Below the pieces are notes generated by a model. That model did not search any database and had not been told where the DNA came from. It saw only the letters and a list, made by a program, of their open reading frames with translations. From contig NZ_MKXB01000163.1 in NCBI RefSeq assembly GCF_001865245.1, positions 1 through 44,485 of the forward strand: 44,485 nt of DNA, given 5' to 3'. The DNA comes from Streptomyces sp. CC53 (lineage in GTDB: Bacteria > Actinomycetota > Actinomycetes > Streptomycetales > Streptomycetaceae). The translations under genes were made by a program, and so were the position numbers. Below are positions 7,986 through 16,483 of this stretch, piece by piece (the stretch's first letter is position 1; each line of letters starts with the position of its first letter).

Positions 7986-8003
7986 AAGGGCCGTTGGCCC
8001 TTT
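7986..8003 (+). terminator. Short intrinsic terminator after the lipid kinase gene
   Basis: AAGGGCC and GGCCCTT pair across a 3-nt loop and are followed by TTAT, five bases after the stop codon of the lipid kinase gene. Confidence 0.5.
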
Positions 8004-8301
8004 ATCTCGAACGTACGGACTGGGGTCCACCCCTAAGAAGTACGGCTGTGACGGAGCCGACACCGAGGAATCCAAAAAAACTTCTCGGAAGGGGTTGTAT
8101 CCGCCGTCGAGGTTTGCGAGTCTCTACGTGGCGATCGGGACGGCCCGCAACACCGGCCTCCAGAGAGAGCCAGAACCCCTCCTCATCTCAGGACCCACTC
8201 CCAGACACTTCTGGTTGTCGGCCCTTCCCTTGCGGGGGGATTCGTGAAAGCGTTCACATTCACAAGCAACTTGCATGCAACACCAAGGAGAGGTAGCAGC
8301 C
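8004..8301 (+). promoter_or_regulatory. Long, relatively AT-rich leader of wblE
   Basis: Nearly 300 bp without a gene, with clearly lower GC than its surroundings and an A7 run at about 8074-8080. A small hairpin (CCAGA/TCTGG) lies at 8201-8214. AAGGAGAGG just before 8302 is a strong ribosome binding site. The promoter or promoters of wblE must lie here. I could not assign a sigma class with confidence. Confidence 0.45.
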
Positions 8302-8559
8302 ATGGACTGGCGTCACAACGCCGTTTGTCGTGAGGAAGACCCCGAGCTGTTCTTCCCCATCGGCAACACCGGTCCTGCGCTGCTGCAGATCGAGGAAGCC
8401 AAGGCCGTCTGCCGACGCTGCCCCGTGATGGAGCAGTGCCTGCAGTGGGCGCTTGAGACCGGTCAGGACTCCGGCGTCTGGGGTGGCCTCAGCGAGGACG
8501 AGCGCCGCGCGATGAAGCGCCGCGCCGCTCGCAACCGGGCCCGCAACGCGAGCGCCTGA
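8302..8559 (+). CDS. wblE: WhiB-family iron-sulfur regulator WblE
   Basis: This 85-aa WhiB-like protein binds a [4Fe-4S] cluster through four cysteines. These are the Cys in NAVCREEDPELFF, then two in AVCRRCPVMEQC and the last Cys of that segment (CxxC...C spacing typical of the family). The turn GVWGGLSEDERRAMKRRA and the basic tail RRAARNRARN form the sigma-factor-contact and DNA-binding end. Sequence and length match WblE, the ubiquitous actinobacterial WhiB paralogue. An AAGGAGAGG ribosome binding site fixes the start. It stands alone with its own long leader and strong terminator. Confidence 0.95.
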   Translation: MDWRHNAVCREEDPELFFPIGNTGPALLQIEEAKAVCRRCPVMEQCLQWALETGQDSGVWGGLSEDERRAMKRRAARNRARNASA

Positions 8560-8612
8560 GCACCGCCACCGCGCCTCCCGAACAGCAGCGCGCAGCAGTA
8601 ACCCACAGCATT

Positions 8613-8648
8613 CGAGCCCCGGACCGCGACGAAACGGTCCGGGGCTCG
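8613..8648. terminator. Bidirectional terminator between wblE and the sensor kinase
   Basis: A perfect 14-bp stem (8613-8626 with 8635-8648, CGAGCCCCGGACCG) with an 8-nt loop sits between two convergent genes. Confidence 0.85.
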
Positions 8649-8674
8649 CTGCTGTCACCGCCGGCTCCCGCACC

Positions 8675-10144
8675 TCACCTCTGGGGGCGCACGGGCACGT
8701 CGAGCACCACGCGCGTGCCGCCCTCGGCAGCCGGGCGCATGTCGAACGTGCCACCCAACTCCCCCTCCACCAGGGTGCGGACGATCTGCAGGCCGAGGTT
8801 GCCCGCGCGCTGCGGGTCGAAGCCCTCGGGCAGTCCGCGGCCGTTGTCCTGGACGGTGATGAGCAGCCGCGCGTCCGGGAGCCGGGTGTCCCCGCGCACC
8901 GCCGTGACGTCGACCGTGCCCTGCTCGCCGGGGGCGAAGGCGTGCTCCAGGGCGTTCTGCAGGATCTCGGTGAGGACCATCGACAGCGGCGTGGCGACCT
9001 CGGCGTCCAGGATGCCGAAGCGCCCGGTGCGCCGGCAGGCGACCTTGCCGGGTGAGATCTCCGCCACCATCGAGATGACGCGGTCCGCGATGTCGTCGAA
9101 CTCCACGCGCTCGTCCAGGTTCTGGGACAGCGTCTCATGCACGATGGCGATGGAGCCGACGCGGCGCACGGCCTCGTTGAGGGCCTCCCGGCCGCGCTCG
9201 GAGTCCATGCGGCGGGCCTGGAGGCGCAGCAGGGCGGCCACCGTCTGGAGGTTGTTCTTCACCCGGTGGTGGATCTCCCGGATGGTGGCGTCCTTGGTGA
9301 TCAACTCCCTTTCACGTCGGCGTAGTTCGGTGACGTCGCGGAGCAGGACGAGGGAGCCGATGCGGGTGCCCTTGGGGGCCAGCGGGATGACCCGCAGCTG
9401 GATGACGCCGCCGTTGCCCTCGACCTCCGTCTCGCGGGGGGCGTAGCCGCTGGCCAGTTTGACGAGGGCCTCGTCGACGGGGCCGCGGGAAGGCGCCAGC
9501 TCGGCGGTGGCCTGCCCGAGGTGCTGCCCCACGAGGTCGGCGGCGAGGCCGAGGCGGTGGTAGGCGGACAGGGCGTTCGGGGACGCGTACTGGACGACGC
9601 CGTCGGCGTCGAGCCTGATCAGGCCGTCGCCGGCACGCGGTGAGGCGTCCATGTCGACCTGCTCCTGGGGGAACGGGAAGGAGCCGACGGCGATCATCTG
9701 GGCGAGGTCGGAGGCCGACTGGAGGTAGGTGAGCTCCAGCCGGGAGGGGGTGCGGACGGTGAGCAGGTTCGTGTTGCGGGCGATCACGCCCAGGACGCGG
9801 CCCTCGCGGCGCACGGGGATCGACTCGACCCGTACGGGGACCTCCTCGCGCCACTCCGGGTCGCCTTCGCGTACGATGCGGCCTTCGTCCAGGGCGGCGT
9901 CCAGCAGTGGGCGGCGGCCGCGCGGCACCAGGTGGCCGACCATGTCGTCCTGGTAGGACGTGGGCCCGGTGTTGGGGCGCATCTGGGCGACGGAGACGTA
10001 CCGCGTGCCGTCGCGGGTGGGTACCCACAGCACCAGGTCGGCGAAGGAGAGGTCGGAGAGCAGCTGCCACTCCGACACCAGCAGATGGAGCCATTCGAGG
10101 TCGGACTCGCTCAGGGCGGTGTGCTGGCGTACGAGATCGTTCAT
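8675..10144 (-). CDS. PdtaS-like sensor histidine kinase (HisKA_2)
   Basis: This 489-aa protein is a soluble sensor kinase with a GAF-like N-terminal domain (about 1-150), a PAS-like domain (about 170-275, LIRLDADGVVQYASPNALSA), and a HisKA_2 dimerisation domain. The phosphorylated His lies in IREIHHRVKNNLQTVAALLR. A HATPase_c domain follows: N-box LTEILQNALEHAF and G-box VQDNGRGLPEGF, then GNLGLQIVRTLVEGELGG. This matches the PdtaS/EutW class that signals to an ANTAR-domain antiterminator, here not adjacent. I chose ATG 10144 (MNDLVRQH); a GTG lies three codons earlier. There are no membrane helices. A DasR-operator-like sequence lies about 100 bp upstream of the start. Confidence 0.93.
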   Translation of the reverse strand: MNDLVRQHTALSESDLEWLHLLVSEWQLLSDLSFADLVLWVPTRDGTRYVSVAQMRPNTGPTSYQDDMVGHLVPRGRRPLLDAALDEGRIVREGDPEWREEVPVRVESIPVRREGRVLGVIARNTNLLTVRTPSRLELTYLQSASDLAQMIAVGSFPFPQEQVDMDASPRAGDGLIRLDADGVVQYASPNALSAYHRLGLAADLVGQHLGQATAELAPSRGPVDEALVKLASGYAPRETEVEGNGGVIQLRVIPLAPKGTRIGSLVLLRDVTELRRRERELITKDATIREIHHRVKNNLQTVAALLRLQARRMDSERGREALNEAVRRVGSIAIVHETLSQNLDERVEFDDIADRVISMVAEISPGKVACRRTGRFGILDAEVATPLSMVLTEILQNALEHAFAPGEQGTVDVTAVRGDTRLPDARLLITVQDNGRGLPEGFDPQRAGNLGLQIVRTLVEGELGGTFDMRPAAEGGTRVVLDVPVRPQR

Positions 10145-10245
10145 GGACGGCACGCTGCGAGCGTACCCGGGTGCGGGAACCTGGTGCTTTGCCGGTCCGT
10201 GGTGGAGGATGGACCAGGACGGGCACCGACGGATGGACAGCCCTC

Positions 10246-10261
10246 AGTGGTCTAGTCCACA
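10246..10261. promoter_or_regulatory. Candidate DasR operator (dre) upstream of the sensor kinase
   Basis: The 16-mer AGTGGTCTAGTCCACA is close to the dre palindrome (ACTGGTCTAGACCACT-like). It is about 100 bp before the kinase start on the minus strand, in a region otherwise without a gene. It was found by eye from the known DasR consensus, and binding is inferred. Confidence 0.5.
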
Positions 10262-10263
10262 AT

Positions 10264-10840
10264 GTCGGGAGAACTGAAGACCTCCATCCTCCCCGCACAG
10301 GAGGGTGGACCGAGGGACCGGGCTCTCTGCCCTGACTGACCGGTTCCTCACCACGGCCGTGGGACCGCACACCCGACGGCCGGAGCAACTCCGGGCTGCG
10401 GTGCCGAATGCGGGTTGAGGGTCCCGCACCGGCGCCGCGGCCCGCGGGTCTTTCCGGGCCCCACGCCCCTGCGGGTCGCCGCACCCGTGGTCTTCTCGGC
10501 CGCCGCCCACCGCGGCGGGACCCCGCTGCCGCCGCGCCCCCTGTGGGCCGCGCCCCCGGGCGCCGCCCACCGCACCGCCGCCGCCCCCGCCCACCCCGTG
10601 ACCGCCGCACTGCCCGCGGCACCCGGACAGTGCGGCCGGCACGACCGACCGGGCCCCCGCCCCGAGGCGGCCACCGAGCCGCCCGGCCCCCGCGCGGCCT
10701 CTGCCCGCCGGACCCTGCACCGGCACGTCCGCGGCCCCGCCCGGCCCCGGCCGCACCCGCCGCCACGGCCGCCCTCACCGCAGCGGTCCCCGTCGCAGCG
10801 GGCTTCGGCTCTGCGGGCCCCGCCCCCGCGGGCCGCCGTC
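10264..10840. other. Gene-free stretch between sensor kinase and SIS gene
   Basis: About 575 bp with no convincing gene; the open frames give Pro/Arg/Gly-rich translations without family resemblance. It holds a weak hairpin (10284-10292 with 10300-10308, CCATCCTCC/GGAGGGTGG). The 3' side probably contains the end of the SIS-gene transcript. Confidence 0.4.
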
Positions 10841-11887
10841 TCAGCGGGTCTCCGTCACCTTCGCCAGGGCCCGGGGGGCGTCGGGGTCCTGGCCGCGGGC
10901 GACGGTGATCTCGTACGCGAGCATCTGGAGGGGCAGGATCTCCAGGACCGGCTGGAGTTCCTCGGGCAGTCCGTCCACCGGGAGCACGAAGCCCGCGGAC
11001 GCCTCGCGCACCTGGGCCTGCGGGCCGACCACGAAGAGGTCGGCGCCCCGGGCCCGCAGCCGGTCCAGGACGGGCTGCAGGGCCTCCCCGCCGCGGCCCG
11101 CGGCCACCACCGCGATAACCGGGGAGACGTTGTCGACCATGGCCAGCGGGCCGTGCAGCAGGTCCGCGCCGGAGTACGACAGGGCCGGGATGTAGCTGGT
11201 CTCCATCAGCTTCAGCGCCGCCTCCTTCGCCGTCGGGTAGCCGTAGCCCCGCGAGGTCAGCACCATCCGCTGGGCGAAGCGGTAGCGCGCCGCGAGCGTG
11301 CGGACCTCGTCCCTGCGGGCCAGGATCTGGGCCGCCAGCTCCGGCAGGGCCTGCGCGTCCGCGCCGTCGCCGCCCCGCAGCCCCTCGACGAGGAGGTAGA
11401 GGGCGAGCAGCGAGGACGTGTAGGTCTTCGTCGCCGGAAGAGCCCGCTCGGGGCCGGCCAGGATGTCGATGTGGTGCTCCGTGACAGCCGCGAGAGGCGA
11501 GTCCGGGTTGTTGGTCACGGACAGGGTGATCGCCCCGGCCTCCCGCGCCGCCTGCGTGGAGGCGACCAGGTCCGGGGAGCCTCCCGACTGGCTGACCGTG
11601 ATCACCAGGACGTCCGTGAGGTCCTGCTTCGCGCCGTAGGCCGTGGTCGTCGACATGGACGACAGCCCGCAGGGCAGCCCGGCCCGGATCTCCAGCAGGT
11701 ACTTCGCGTACAGGGCGGCGTTGTCGGAGGTGCCCCGGGCGGTCAGCAGCACGAAGCGCGGCCGCCGCTCCGCGATGCGCCGCGCCGTCTCGCGGATCTC
11801 CGGTGCGGCCCGGTCCAGGATGCGGCGGAGCGCCGAGGGCTGCTCCGCGATCTCGGCGGCCATCAAGCGGCCCCGTTCCTCGTTCAT
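10841..11887 (-). CDS. SIS-domain aminosugar phosphate isomerase/deaminase-like protein
   Basis: This 348-aa protein has two SIS (sugar isomerase) domains and no glutaminase domain. It resembles the isomerase half of GlmS and the AgaS/NagB-II type deaminases. The first SIS domain has FVLLTARGTSDNAALYAKYL (about 44-63) and TVSQSGGSPDLVAST (about 96-110), the phosphosugar-binding serines. The second has VLTSRGYGYPTAKEAALKLM and GADLLHGPLAMV. It probably acts on glucosamine- or galactosamine-6-phosphate in the cytoplasm; the direction is unknown. It is divergent from nagB across a DasR-type operator, so the two likely respond together to amino sugars. The ATG at 11887 was chosen; another ATG lies at codon 9. 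Confidence 0.88.
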   Translation of the reverse strand: MNEERGRLMAAEIAEQPSALRRILDRAAPEIRETARRIAERRPRFVLLTARGTSDNAALYAKYLLEIRAGLPCGLSSMSTTTAYGAKQDLTDVLVITVSQSGGSPDLVASTQAAREAGAITLSVTNNPDSPLAAVTEHHIDILAGPERALPATKTYTSSLLALYLLVEGLRGGDGADAQALPELAAQILARRDEVRTLAARYRFAQRMVLTSRGYGYPTAKEAALKLMETSYIPALSYSGADLLHGPLAMVDNVSPVIAVVAAGRGGEALQPVLDRLRARGADLFVVGPQAQVREASAGFVLPVDGLPEELQPVLEILPLQMLAYEITVARGQDPDAPRALAKVTETR

Positions 11888-11952
11888 GGGTCCCAGTCGA
11901 CCAGTGATGACCGGGGTCCGCCAACCGCACGCTCTGCTAGATTGGACCCCAG

Positions 11953-11968
11953 ATTGGTCTATACCACC
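11953..11968. promoter_or_regulatory. DasR operator (dre) between the SIS gene and nagB
   Basis: ATTGGTCTATACCACC fits the dre palindrome with a TGGTCTA-TACCA core. It lies in the 128-bp divergent gap, 48 bp before the nagB start. Repression by DasR, relieved by glucosamine-6-phosphate, is established for nagB in S. coelicolor. Confidence 0.85.
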
Positions 11969-12015
11969 AGAGCGACCGACCGACCACCACCACTCTCCAG
12001 ATCGGCAGGCCCAGC

Positions 12016-12801
12016 GTGGAAGTTGTCATCGTCCCGGACGCCACGGCAGGCGGCGAGCTCATCGCGGGAGCCATCGCGGACCTCCTGCGCCGCAAGCCCG
12101 ACGCGCTGCTCGGCGTGGCCACCGGCTCGACCCCGCTGCCCATCTACGACGCCCTCACCGCCCGGGTCCGCTCCGGCGCGGTCGACGTCTCCCGTGCCCG
12201 GATAGCCCAGCTGGACGAATACGTCGGGCTGCCGGCCGGGCACCCCGAGTCGTACCGCTCCACCGTGCTGCGGCAGGTCGTCGAGCCCCTGGGGCTCGCC
12301 CCCGACGCCTTCATGGGGCCCGACGGCTCCGCCGAGGACGTGCAGGCCGCGTGCGAGGCGTACGACAGGGCGCTGGCCGAGGCCGGCGGCGTGGACCTCC
12401 AGATCCTCGGGATCGGCACCGACGGGCACATCGGCTTCAACGAGCCCTGCTCGTCGCTCGCCTCCCGCACCCGCATCAAGACGCTGACCGAGCAGACCCG
12501 GATCGACAACGCCCGGTTCTTCGACGGGGACATCGGGCAGGTCCCCCACCACGTCATCACCCAGGGCATCGGCACCATCCTGGAGGCCCGGCACCTGGTG
12601 CTGCTGGCCACCGGGGAGGGCAAGGCGGAGGCCGTCGCGCAGACCGTGGAGGGCCCGGTGTCCGCGCTGGTCCCCGCCTCCGCGCTCCAACTGCACCCGC
12701 ACGCCACGGTCGTCGTCGACGAGGCCGCCGCGTCGAAGCTGAAGCTCGCCGACTACTTCCGCCACACCTACGCGAACAAGCCCTCCTGGCAGGGCCTGTA
12801 G
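12016..12801 (+). CDS. nagB: Glucosamine-6-phosphate deaminase
   Basis: This 261-aa protein converts glucosamine-6-phosphate to fructose-6-phosphate and ammonia, the entry of amino sugars into glycolysis. It begins MEVVIVPDATAGGELIAGAI. LLGVATGSTPLPIYDAL (about 36-52) is the phosphate loop, AQLDEYVGLP the catalytic Asp region, and IGTDGHIGFNEPCSS (about 135-149) the NagB signature with the ring-opening His. The length is typical. The start is GTG 12016. It is regulated by the dre site just upstream and ends in a strong 18-bp hairpin shared with the convergent das operon. Confidence 0.96.
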   Translation: MEVVIVPDATAGGELIAGAIADLLRRKPDALLGVATGSTPLPIYDALTARVRSGAVDVSRARIAQLDEYVGLPAGHPESYRSTVLRQVVEPLGLAPDAFMGPDGSAEDVQAACEAYDRALAEAGGVDLQILGIGTDGHIGFNEPCSSLASRTRIKTLTEQTRIDNARFFDGDIGQVPHHVITQGIGTILEARHLVLLATGEGKAEAVAQTVEGPVSALVPASALQLHPHATVVVDEAAASKLKLADYFRHTYANKPSWQGL

Positions 12802-12825
12802 AGCAGGGCGGCACGACGCCGCGCA

Positions 12826-12865
12826 GCACGGGAGCCGGGCACCAGAAGGTGCCCGGCTCCCGTGC
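12826..12865. terminator. Bidirectional terminator between nagB and dasD
   Basis: A perfect 18-bp stem (12826-12843 with 12848-12865) with an AGAA loop separates convergent nagB and the das operon. Confidence 0.92.
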
Positions 12866-12876
12866 TTCGTGCGCGC

Positions 12877-14421
12877 TCAGCGGCCGGCGATGACCTCCGC
12901 CGCCGCCGTGCCGCACACCCGCGCCGCCCCGTGCGTCGCGATGTGCAGCGCCCCGCGCGGCGGAGCCTGGTTCAGGCCCATCTCCACCACGACCGTGCCG
13001 GGGCGGGCGGCGAGCAGCCCGTCCAGCGCCTCCCTCATCCAGGCGTGACGGTGCGCGTCGCGCACGACGGCCACGATCCGGCGCTCCCCCGCCGCCCGCA
13101 GCACGTCCTGAACAGCCGCCTCCGGGCCGTACGTCCCCGTCAGGGTGCCCGGCAGCAGCCGCTCCAGCTCGGCGCCGAGGCCCCACGGGGTCTCGTCGCC
13201 GACGGCGATGTTCGCGACCGGGGCGAAGGACGCCACGTAGGGCGCACCGGCTCCCGGCCCGGCCGGCTCGTACGGCTTCTCCCCCGGCGTGACCCGCAGG
13301 GCCCGCCGCGCCGCCACGAGGCCGATGTCGGTGCCGGGCGCGGTCCCCTCCTGCACCGCCGCGCCCGGCCCCGTCTGTGCCCCCCTCGCCCGGTGCGTCC
13401 TGGTCCAGGACGCCAGCTCGCGCACACGCGCGGCCGCGTCGGCCAGTCGCTCCTCGGGCAGGTCACCGCTCCGTACCGCGGCCACCAGCGCGTCGCGCAG
13501 GCGCAGTACGGTCTCCTCGTCGGCGAGGCCGCCGCCGACGCACAGGGCGTCGGCGCCCGCCGCGATCGCGAGGACGGAGCCGCGCTCGATCCCGTACGTG
13601 CCGGAGATGGCCTCCATCTCCATGCCGTCCGTGACGATGAGGCCGTCGAAGCCCAGCTCCCGGCGCAGCAGTCCGGTGAGGATCCGCGGGCTGAGGGTGG
13701 CGGGGCGGTCGGGGTCGAGCGCGGGCAGCAGGATATGCGCGCTCATCACCGATTTGGAACCCGCGGCGATGGCGGCGCGGAAAGGCACCAGCTCACGGGC
13801 GTGCAGTGTGTCCAGGTCCACATCGATGCGGGGGGTCGCGAGGTGCGAGTCCACGTTCGTGTCGCCGTGCCCGGGGAAGTGCTTGACGCAGGCGACGACG
13901 CCGGCGGCCTGGAGGCCCTCGACGTACGCCACGGTGTGCCGGGCGGCCAGCTCGGGGTCGGCGCCGAAGGACCGGACGCCGATGACCGGGTTGTCCGGGT
14001 CGGAGTTGACGTCGGCGGAGGGCGCCCAGTTGAAGTCGACGCCGCAGGCGGCGAGCCGGCGGCCCAGCTCGTGGGCCACGGCGCGGGTCAGCGCGGGGTC
14101 GTCGACGGTGCCGAGGGCGAGGTTGCCGGGGAACGAGGAACCCTCCCCGACCTCCAGGCGGGTGACGTCGCCGCCCTCCTCGTCGATGGCGACGAGGACG
14201 TCGTCGCGCTCGGCCCGCAGCCGGGCGGTGAGCGCGGCAAGCTGCTCGGGGGAGGTGATGTTGCGGCCGAAGAGGCCCACGGCGGCGAGGCCCTCGCCGA
14301 CCCGGCGCAGCAGCCAGTCGGGCGGGGTGGTGCCGACGAATCCCGGCTGGAGGACGGTGAGGGCGTCCCGGGTGAGCGTGTCGGTGGCGCCGCGTGCGGG
14401 TGCAGTCATGGACGCGTTCAT
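12877..14421 (-). CDS. dasD: Glycoside hydrolase family 3 beta-N-acetylglucosaminidase
   Basis: This 514-aa intracellular GH3 enzyme should split imported chitobiose and other GlcNAc oligosaccharides to GlcNAc. The NagZ-type signature KHFPGHGDTNVDSH carries the catalytic His. The nucleophile Asp is in LIVTDGMEME. VAIDEEGGDVTRLE and FNWAPSADVNSDPDNPVIG also match the family. After the TIM barrel (about residues 20-340) an extra C-terminal alpha/beta domain (about 380-514) is present, which NagZ lacks. There is no signal peptide. The ATG at 14421 overlaps the dasC stop by 4 nt (ATGA), making it the last gene of the das operon. I recall this gene as dasD in S. coelicolor; the symbol is given on that basis. 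Confidence 0.92.
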   Translation of the reverse strand: MNASMTAPARGATDTLTRDALTVLQPGFVGTTPPDWLLRRVGEGLAAVGLFGRNITSPEQLAALTARLRAERDDVLVAIDEEGGDVTRLEVGEGSSFPGNLALGTVDDPALTRAVAHELGRRLAACGVDFNWAPSADVNSDPDNPVIGVRSFGADPELAARHTVAYVEGLQAAGVVACVKHFPGHGDTNVDSHLATPRIDVDLDTLHARELVPFRAAIAAGSKSVMSAHILLPALDPDRPATLSPRILTGLLRRELGFDGLIVTDGMEMEAISGTYGIERGSVLAIAAGADALCVGGGLADEETVLRLRDALVAAVRSGDLPEERLADAAARVRELASWTRTHRARGAQTGPGAAVQEGTAPGTDIGLVAARRALRVTPGEKPYEPAGPGAGAPYVASFAPVANIAVGDETPWGLGAELERLLPGTLTGTYGPEAAVQDVLRAAGERRIVAVVRDAHRHAWMREALDGLLAARPGTVVVEMGLNQAPPRGALHIATHGAARVCGTAAAEVIAGR

Positions 14422-15299
14422 CCCTTCACTGCGCCGGCGGTCATGCCGCCGACGGCGCGTCGCTGGAGGAAGAGGAAGACGACGAGGACCGGCAGCGCGA
14501 AGAGCGTCGAGGCGGCCATGGTGGCGCCCCAGTCGTTGCCGAAGGCCGTCTGGAACTGGGTCAGCCACAGCGGAAGCGTCTGCGCCTCCTTGTCCTTGTT
14601 CAGGATCAGCACCATGGCGAACTCGTTCCAGGCGGTGATGAAGCCGAAGAGCGAGGTCGACATCAGGCCGGGCGCCAGCAGCGGGAAGATCACCTTGCGG
14701 AACGCCTGGCCACGGGTGCAGCCGTCGATCTGGGCGGCCTCCTCCAGCTCGACCGGGACGGCGGCGATGAAGCCGCGCAGGGTCCAGATGGTGAAGGGCA
14801 GGACCATGACGAAGTAGACGGCGGTCAGCAGCGGGATGCTGTTCAGCATGTCGCCGTCGCGGGCGATCATGTACATCACGATGACCATGACCTCCCAGGG
14901 GGCCATCTGCGCCATCATGACGGCGAGGACGAGCCCCTTGCGCCCGCGGAACTTCATGCGGGCGACGGCGAAGCTCGCGGCGAGCGCGACGACCAGCGCG
15001 AGGAGCACCGCACCGACGGTGACGGTGAGGCTGTTGGCCACGTACGTCCAGAACAGGTCCACGCCGGTCGCGGTGGGGTAGTTCTCGAACGTCGGGGTGA
15101 AGAAGAAGACCGGGTCCTTGGTGAGGATCTCCGACTGGGGCTTCAGCGAGGAGCTGAACATCCAGTACACGGGGAAGGCGAAGAGCGCGGCGAGGGCGAG
15201 GGCCGTCAGGTTCGCGAGGACGGTCCCAAGGCGCACCGGCTTGCGGCGCAGCTTCTGGGCGGGCGTGCCGGCGGCGGGGGTGCTGGTGGCGGTGCTCAC
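14418..15299 (-). CDS. dasC: Chitobiose ABC transporter permease DasC
   Basis: This 293-aa inner-membrane permease is of the MalG type. It has six predicted helices, starting with VLANLTALALAALFAFPVYW, and the EAA loop EEAAQIDGCTRGQAFRKVIF that contacts the ATPase. The ATPase is not encoded here; in streptomycetes the shared MsiK serves several sugar transporters. dasC overlaps dasB by 4 nt at its start and dasD by 4 nt at its end, so all three are translationally coupled. It is controlled with dasA by DasR. Confidence 0.95.
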   Translation of the reverse strand: MSTATSTPAAGTPAQKLRRKPVRLGTVLANLTALALAALFAFPVYWMFSSSLKPQSEILTKDPVFFFTPTFENYPTATGVDLFWTYVANSLTVTVGAVLLALVVALAASFAVARMKFRGRKGLVLAVMMAQMAPWEVMVIVMYMIARDGDMLNSIPLLTAVYFVMVLPFTIWTLRGFIAAVPVELEEAAQIDGCTRGQAFRKVIFPLLAPGLMSTSLFGFITAWNEFAMVLILNKDKEAQTLPLWLTQFQTAFGNDWGATMAASTLFALPVLVVFLFLQRRAVGGMTAGAVKG

Positions 15300-16321
15300 T
15301 GCTCCTCCTCCTGCTTCAGGATCAGACGGAAGTAGAAGGACATGGCGGCGATCAGCATCACGATGGTGAGCACGGAGATGGCCGCGGCGAGGCCGTAGTG
15401 GGCCTGGCCCTGGCCCTCGATGTACGCGTACACGGGGAGGGTCTCGGAGCCGCGGTCGGGGCCGCCGAGGTTCATGGCGTACACCTGCGCGAACGCCTTG
15501 AAGACCCAGATGATCTCCAGGAACGTGGTGATCAGGAAGAACGGCTTCAGGTTCGGGAAGACCACGGACCAGAAGGTGCGCCAGCCGTTCGCGCCGTCCA
15601 TCTTGGCGGCCTCGTACAGCTCAGTACCGACGGTGGTCAGGCCGGCGTACATGTTGAGCGCGACGAACGGGATGGAGCCCCACACCACCAGGGCGGTGAC
15701 GATGGTGAGGGTGGAGAAGCCGGTCTCGAACCAGTTGTGCTGCTCGTAGCCGGCGAAGCCGAGCGTCCGCATCAGCCAGTTGACGACGCCGAACTGCTCG
15801 TCGAAGAGCCAGCGGAAGACGGTGACGGAGGCGACGATCGGCATGGCCCAGGCCAGCATCAGGGCGAGGGACAGCACCAGCCGCATCTTCTTGCCGAGCC
15901 GGTTCAGCAGCAGGCCGATCAGGGTGCCGATGCCCATGATCAGGACGACGTTGGCCGCGGTGAAGACGAGGCTGCGGACGACGACGGTCCAGAAGTCCGG
16001 GTCGCCGAGCAGCTCGGTGTAGTTCTCGAAGCCGATCCACTCCGGCTTCCGGGTGATCAGTTCCTTCCGGTTGACCTGCTGGAAGGAGAGGATCACGTTC
16101 CGGACGAGCGGATAGACCAGCAGGACGGCCATGGCCAGGACGGCCGGGGCGATCAGCAGGTACGGCAGCAGCCCGGAGGGCAGGGAGCGCCTGCCGCGGG
16201 AAGGCTGTCGGACGTCTTTCGCGTCCGTGGGCGGTGGCGGCGTCCCGCCCTGGGTCTGCGCCGCCCTCCCGGGCGCGTCCTGAGGAGCGGTGGTCGCCGC
16301 TCCCTGGGAGTCCACGGTCAT
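15296..16321 (-). CDS. dasB: Chitobiose ABC transporter permease DasB
   Basis: This 341-aa permease is of the MalF type. I chose ATG 16321 (MTVDSQG) with GAGGAAGA upstream; the open frame continues 5' but is Arg/Pro-rich and lies in the intercistronic region. An extended hydrophilic Pro/Thr/Gln-rich N-terminus (about 45 residues) precedes the first helix, LLPYLLIAPAVLAMAVLLVY. The EAA loop is EAAKMDGANGWRTFWSVVFP. It forms the membrane channel with DasC and receives chitobiose from the lipoprotein DasA. A strong stem-loop separates it from dasA. Confidence 0.95.
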   Translation of the reverse strand: MTVDSQGAATTAPQDAPGRAAQTQGGTPPPPTDAKDVRQPSRGRRSLPSGLLPYLLIAPAVLAMAVLLVYPLVRNVILSFQQVNRKELITRKPEWIGFENYTELLGDPDFWTVVVRSLVFTAANVVLIMGIGTLIGLLLNRLGKKMRLVLSLALMLAWAMPIVASVTVFRWLFDEQFGVVNWLMRTLGFAGYEQHNWFETGFSTLTIVTALVVWGSIPFVALNMYAGLTTVGTELYEAAKMDGANGWRTFWSVVFPNLKPFFLITTFLEIIWVFKAFAQVYAMNLGGPDRGSETLPVYAYIEGQGQAHYGLAAAISVLTIVMLIAAMSFYFRLILKQEEEQ

Positions 16322-16428
16322 GGTCTTCTTCCTCGCGGTTCTGGGGCTCCCGTGCCCGACGGGTACTGCCCTGGCCGGCGGCCGCCGTCGTCGTCGGGGC
16401 CGCCGGGGGCGGGCGGTCACTGCTGTGG

Positions 16429-16469
16429 CCCGGGGGCGCGGCCGGATCGGGGGCGGCCGCGCCCCCGGG
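16429..16469 (-). terminator. Intercistronic stem-loop between dasA and dasB
   Basis: A perfect 16-bp stem (16429-16444 with 16454-16469) with a 9-nt loop lies 15 nt beyond the dasA stop and 108 nt before dasB. It probably ends or stabilises most dasA transcripts, so that binding protein is made in excess of permeases. Confidence 0.75.
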
Positions 16470-16483
16470 GGCCGGGGTGGTGG

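Noticed and set aside
8067..8096. SigR-type promoter GGAAT...GTT for wblE
   Set aside because: The spacer is 22 nt rather than 18-19, so I do not claim it.
10244..10756. Minus-strand frame upstream of the sensor kinase
   Set aside because: The translation is Gly/Arg/Pro-rich with no recognisable family; taken as intergenic.
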